Below, piece after piece: positions 63,901 through 64,000 of a DNA stretch of 64,000 nucleotides. The translations under genes were made by a program, and so were the position numbers. Position 1 is the first letter of the stretch. Every line of letters starts with the position of its first letter. The notes under the pieces are model-generated. The model had not been told where the DNA came from, made no database searches, and saw only the letters and a program-made list of their open reading frames with translations. Source of the stretch: Hirudo medicinalis (Eukaryota > Annelida > Clitellata > Hirudinida > Hirudinidae); the NCBI GenBank assembly GCA_011800805.1, contig MPNW01000396.1, positions 18,559 to 82,558 of the forward strand, read 5' to 3'.

Positions 63901-64000
63901 CTAGTCCAGGTTATCCAGTGGAAATCCCAGAGACAACAGAAGAGCCATACCCTACAACCAAGGAACGGAAAGGGAAGACCACAACCACTCCTTCGGGTGT
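47747..64000 (+). CDS. secreted SCO-spondin/gel-forming-mucin-like protein, 3'-partial (39 exons, over 2460 codons in window)
   Basis: Exons: 47747-47841, 48046-48264, 48422-48483, 48740-48844, 49165-49350, 49847-50031, 50150-50261, 50424-50582, 50701-50783, 50990-51103, 51270-51462, 51723-51860, 52086-52194, 52707-52848, 53056-53196, 53404-53613, 53747-53911, 54115-54355, 54572-54818, 55166-55358, 55440-55531, 55844-56209, 56591-56715, 56826-57031, 57220-57353, 57476-57585, 57836-57988, 58166-58265, 58684-58850, 59158-59280, 59415-59576, 59779-59886, 60125-60267, 60339-60488, 60611-60773, 61055-61087, 61354-61667, 61818-61977, 62512-64000 (open). Order: signal peptide, EMI-like, EGF, Cys module, three vWD-C8-TIL units, four LDLa, two unknown modules, Thr/Pro-rich repeats. 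The EMI-(vWD-C8-TIL)3-LDLa order is that of the SCO-spondin N-terminus; no thrombospondin repeat was seen, and the mucin tail is different. A polymerising extracellular matrix, mucus or adhesive protein is inferred. Confidence 0.88.
48046..48483 (+). CDS. SCO-spondin-like exons 2-3: EMI-like domain
   Basis: Cys residues spaced across exon 2 and a closing [11 protein letters not shown] in exon 3 match the C-terminal signature (CC-GW-G--C) of EMI domains, which sit at the N-terminus of SCO-spondin and multimerin-type proteins and support oligomerisation. The first half is divergent, so EMI-like is the safe wording. Confidence 0.7.
48740..49350 (+). CDS. SCO-spondin-like exons 4-5: EGF module and a TB-like cysteine module
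   Basis: Exon 4 is a single EGF-like repeat ([19 protein letters not shown], six Cys). Exon 5 carries FCYKGSKC, then [13 protein letters not shown] and CISC, a double Cys with a GWG motif like TGF-beta-binding (TB) domains but with fewer Cys. I do not recognise exon 5 as a defined family. Confidence 0.65.
49847..52194 (+). CDS. SCO-spondin-like vWD-C8-TIL unit 1
   Basis: vWD in exons 6-9 ([26 protein letters not shown]), C8 in exons 10-11 ([25 protein letters not shown]), TIL in exon 12 ([19 protein letters not shown]), and a following Cys-rich E-type segment in exon 13 ([10 protein letters not shown]). All exon phases agree. Confidence 0.92.
52707..55531 (+). CDS. SCO-spondin-like vWD-C8-TIL unit 2
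   Basis: vWD in exons 14-17 ([27 protein letters not shown]), C8 in exon 18 ([27 protein letters not shown]), Cys-rich segments and TIL in exons 19-21 ([34 protein letters not shown]). Exon 14 ends at 52848 before GCGAGT, a GC-type donor forced by phase. The exon 21 to 22 join uses the acceptor at 55843 (tttaccag); nearer upstream AGs give stops. Confidence 0.88.
55844..58265 (+). CDS. SCO-spondin-like vWD-C8-TIL unit 3
   Basis: vWD in exons 22-24 ([27 protein letters not shown]) with a charged Ser/Glu/Lys insertion, C8 in exons 25-26 ([26 protein letters not shown]), TIL in exons 27-28 ([28 protein letters not shown]). Exon 23 ends at 56715 before GCAAGC, another GC-type donor forced by phase. 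Confidence 0.92.
58684..59886 (+). CDS. SCO-spondin-like four LDL-receptor class A modules
   Basis: Exons 29-32 each carry one LDLa repeat ending in the calcium-binding D-x-SDE box: [44 protein letters not shown]. One module per exon, with phase 1 at each module's 3' end, permits exon shuffling. LDLa arrays after vWD units are characteristic of SCO-spondin. Confidence 0.93.
60125..61977 (+). CDS. SCO-spondin-like two tandem copies of an unrecognised about 150-aa module
   Basis: Module A is exons 33-35 (60125-60773), module B exons 37-38 (61354-61977), joined by a short Thr/Pro linker (exon 36 and the start of exon 37). Each starts with a Cys near its N-terminus and ends in a similar strand plus Cys: [12 protein letters not shown] in [13 protein letters not shown] in B. 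Alternating hydrophobic residues suggest a beta-sandwich closed by one disulfide. No named domain could be assigned. Confidence 0.8.
62205..62375. other. GC-richer intronic island in the last intron of the SCO-spondin-like gene
   Basis: About 170 bp of clearly higher GC than the surrounding intron, open in a frame on each strand (plus strand contains [19 protein letters not shown]). Possibly a transposon fragment. No assignment possible. Confidence 0.3.
62512..64000 (+). CDS. SCO-spondin-like mucin-type Thr/Pro/Lys-rich exon 39 (open at window end)
   Basis: A single exon after gatgcag stays open for nearly 1.5 kb. It is rich in Thr, Pro, Tyr, Glu and Lys, with motifs such as YPTTK and KTTTT throughout, and becomes a perfect tandem array from about 63358. 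Thr clusters are probable O-glycosylation sites, while the K/R clusters between them are unusual for mucins. The exon has no ATG, so it is easy to miss in an ORF scan. Confidence 0.9.
63358..64000 (+). repeat. 114-bp (38-residue) coding tandem repeat, about 5.6 copies, open at window end
   Basis: The TAT-CCA-CCT start of the unit recurs at 63432, 63546, 63660, 63774 and 63888, exactly 114 bp apart. The unit reads [12 protein letters not shown](V/I)PETTEE, then (S/P)YPTTK, a basic patch (ERKRK, IKKRK or ERKGK) and KTTTTP-S/L-G-V. Differences between copies are few, so the array is young or homogenised. Confidence 0.97.

Overview
This is an intron-rich, AT-rich animal genomic window. Genes are split into many short exons with small introns. 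The introns and intergenic DNA are full of trinucleotide and tetranucleotide microsatellites (ATC/GAT, TAA/TTA, CAA, TGAA). Gene families, intron density and SCO-spondin/mucin-type extracellular modules point to a bilaterian invertebrate, most likely a spiralian. A leech-type annelid such as Helobdella would fit, but that is inference and no species marker was read. Exons were assembled by hand from splice signals, reading-phase continuity and family resemblance.

Layout: (1) 1550-12266 (+), a complete NEURL4 orthologue: 24 coding exons, six neuralized (NHR) domains and the conserved C-terminal region. (2) 12914-16974 (-), an LRRC34-like leucine-rich-repeat gene in convergent orientation, with an apparent one-base frameshift in a C homopolymer. 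(3) 17325-17513 (+), a small unrecognised ORF head-to-head with LRRC34. (4) 17964-34118 (-), a BAR-RhoGAP gene of the RICH family (ARHGAP17/ARHGAP44). Its BAR half and RhoGAP half are separated by about 9.5 kb of repeat-rich DNA in which the expected linker exons were not found. (5) 36581-46773 (-), a PFTAIRE-type cyclin-dependent kinase (CDK14/15, fly Eip63E group), 14 exons, with a 297-base assembly gap in one intron. (6) 47747-64000 (+), a large secreted SCO-spondin/gel-forming-mucin-like gene: signal peptide, EMI-like region, EGF, an unusual Cys module, three vWD-C8-TIL units, four LDL-receptor class A modules, two copies of an unrecognised domain, then a long Thr/Pro/Lys-rich exon carrying 38-residue tandem repeats that runs off the window end.

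Mobile DNA is modest: a 5'-truncated non-LTR retrotransposon 3' end near 28.9-29.2 kb, a second copy of its tail near 19.9 kb on the opposite strand, and one weak tRNA-derived SINE candidate. No tRNA or rRNA gene or CRISPR array was seen. The genes do not form one pathway. NEURL4 (centrosome), LRRC34, RICH RhoGAP (junction/actin) and CDK14 (cyclin Y/Wnt) are housekeeping or signalling genes. The most unusual locus is the SCO-spondin-like mucin at the right end.
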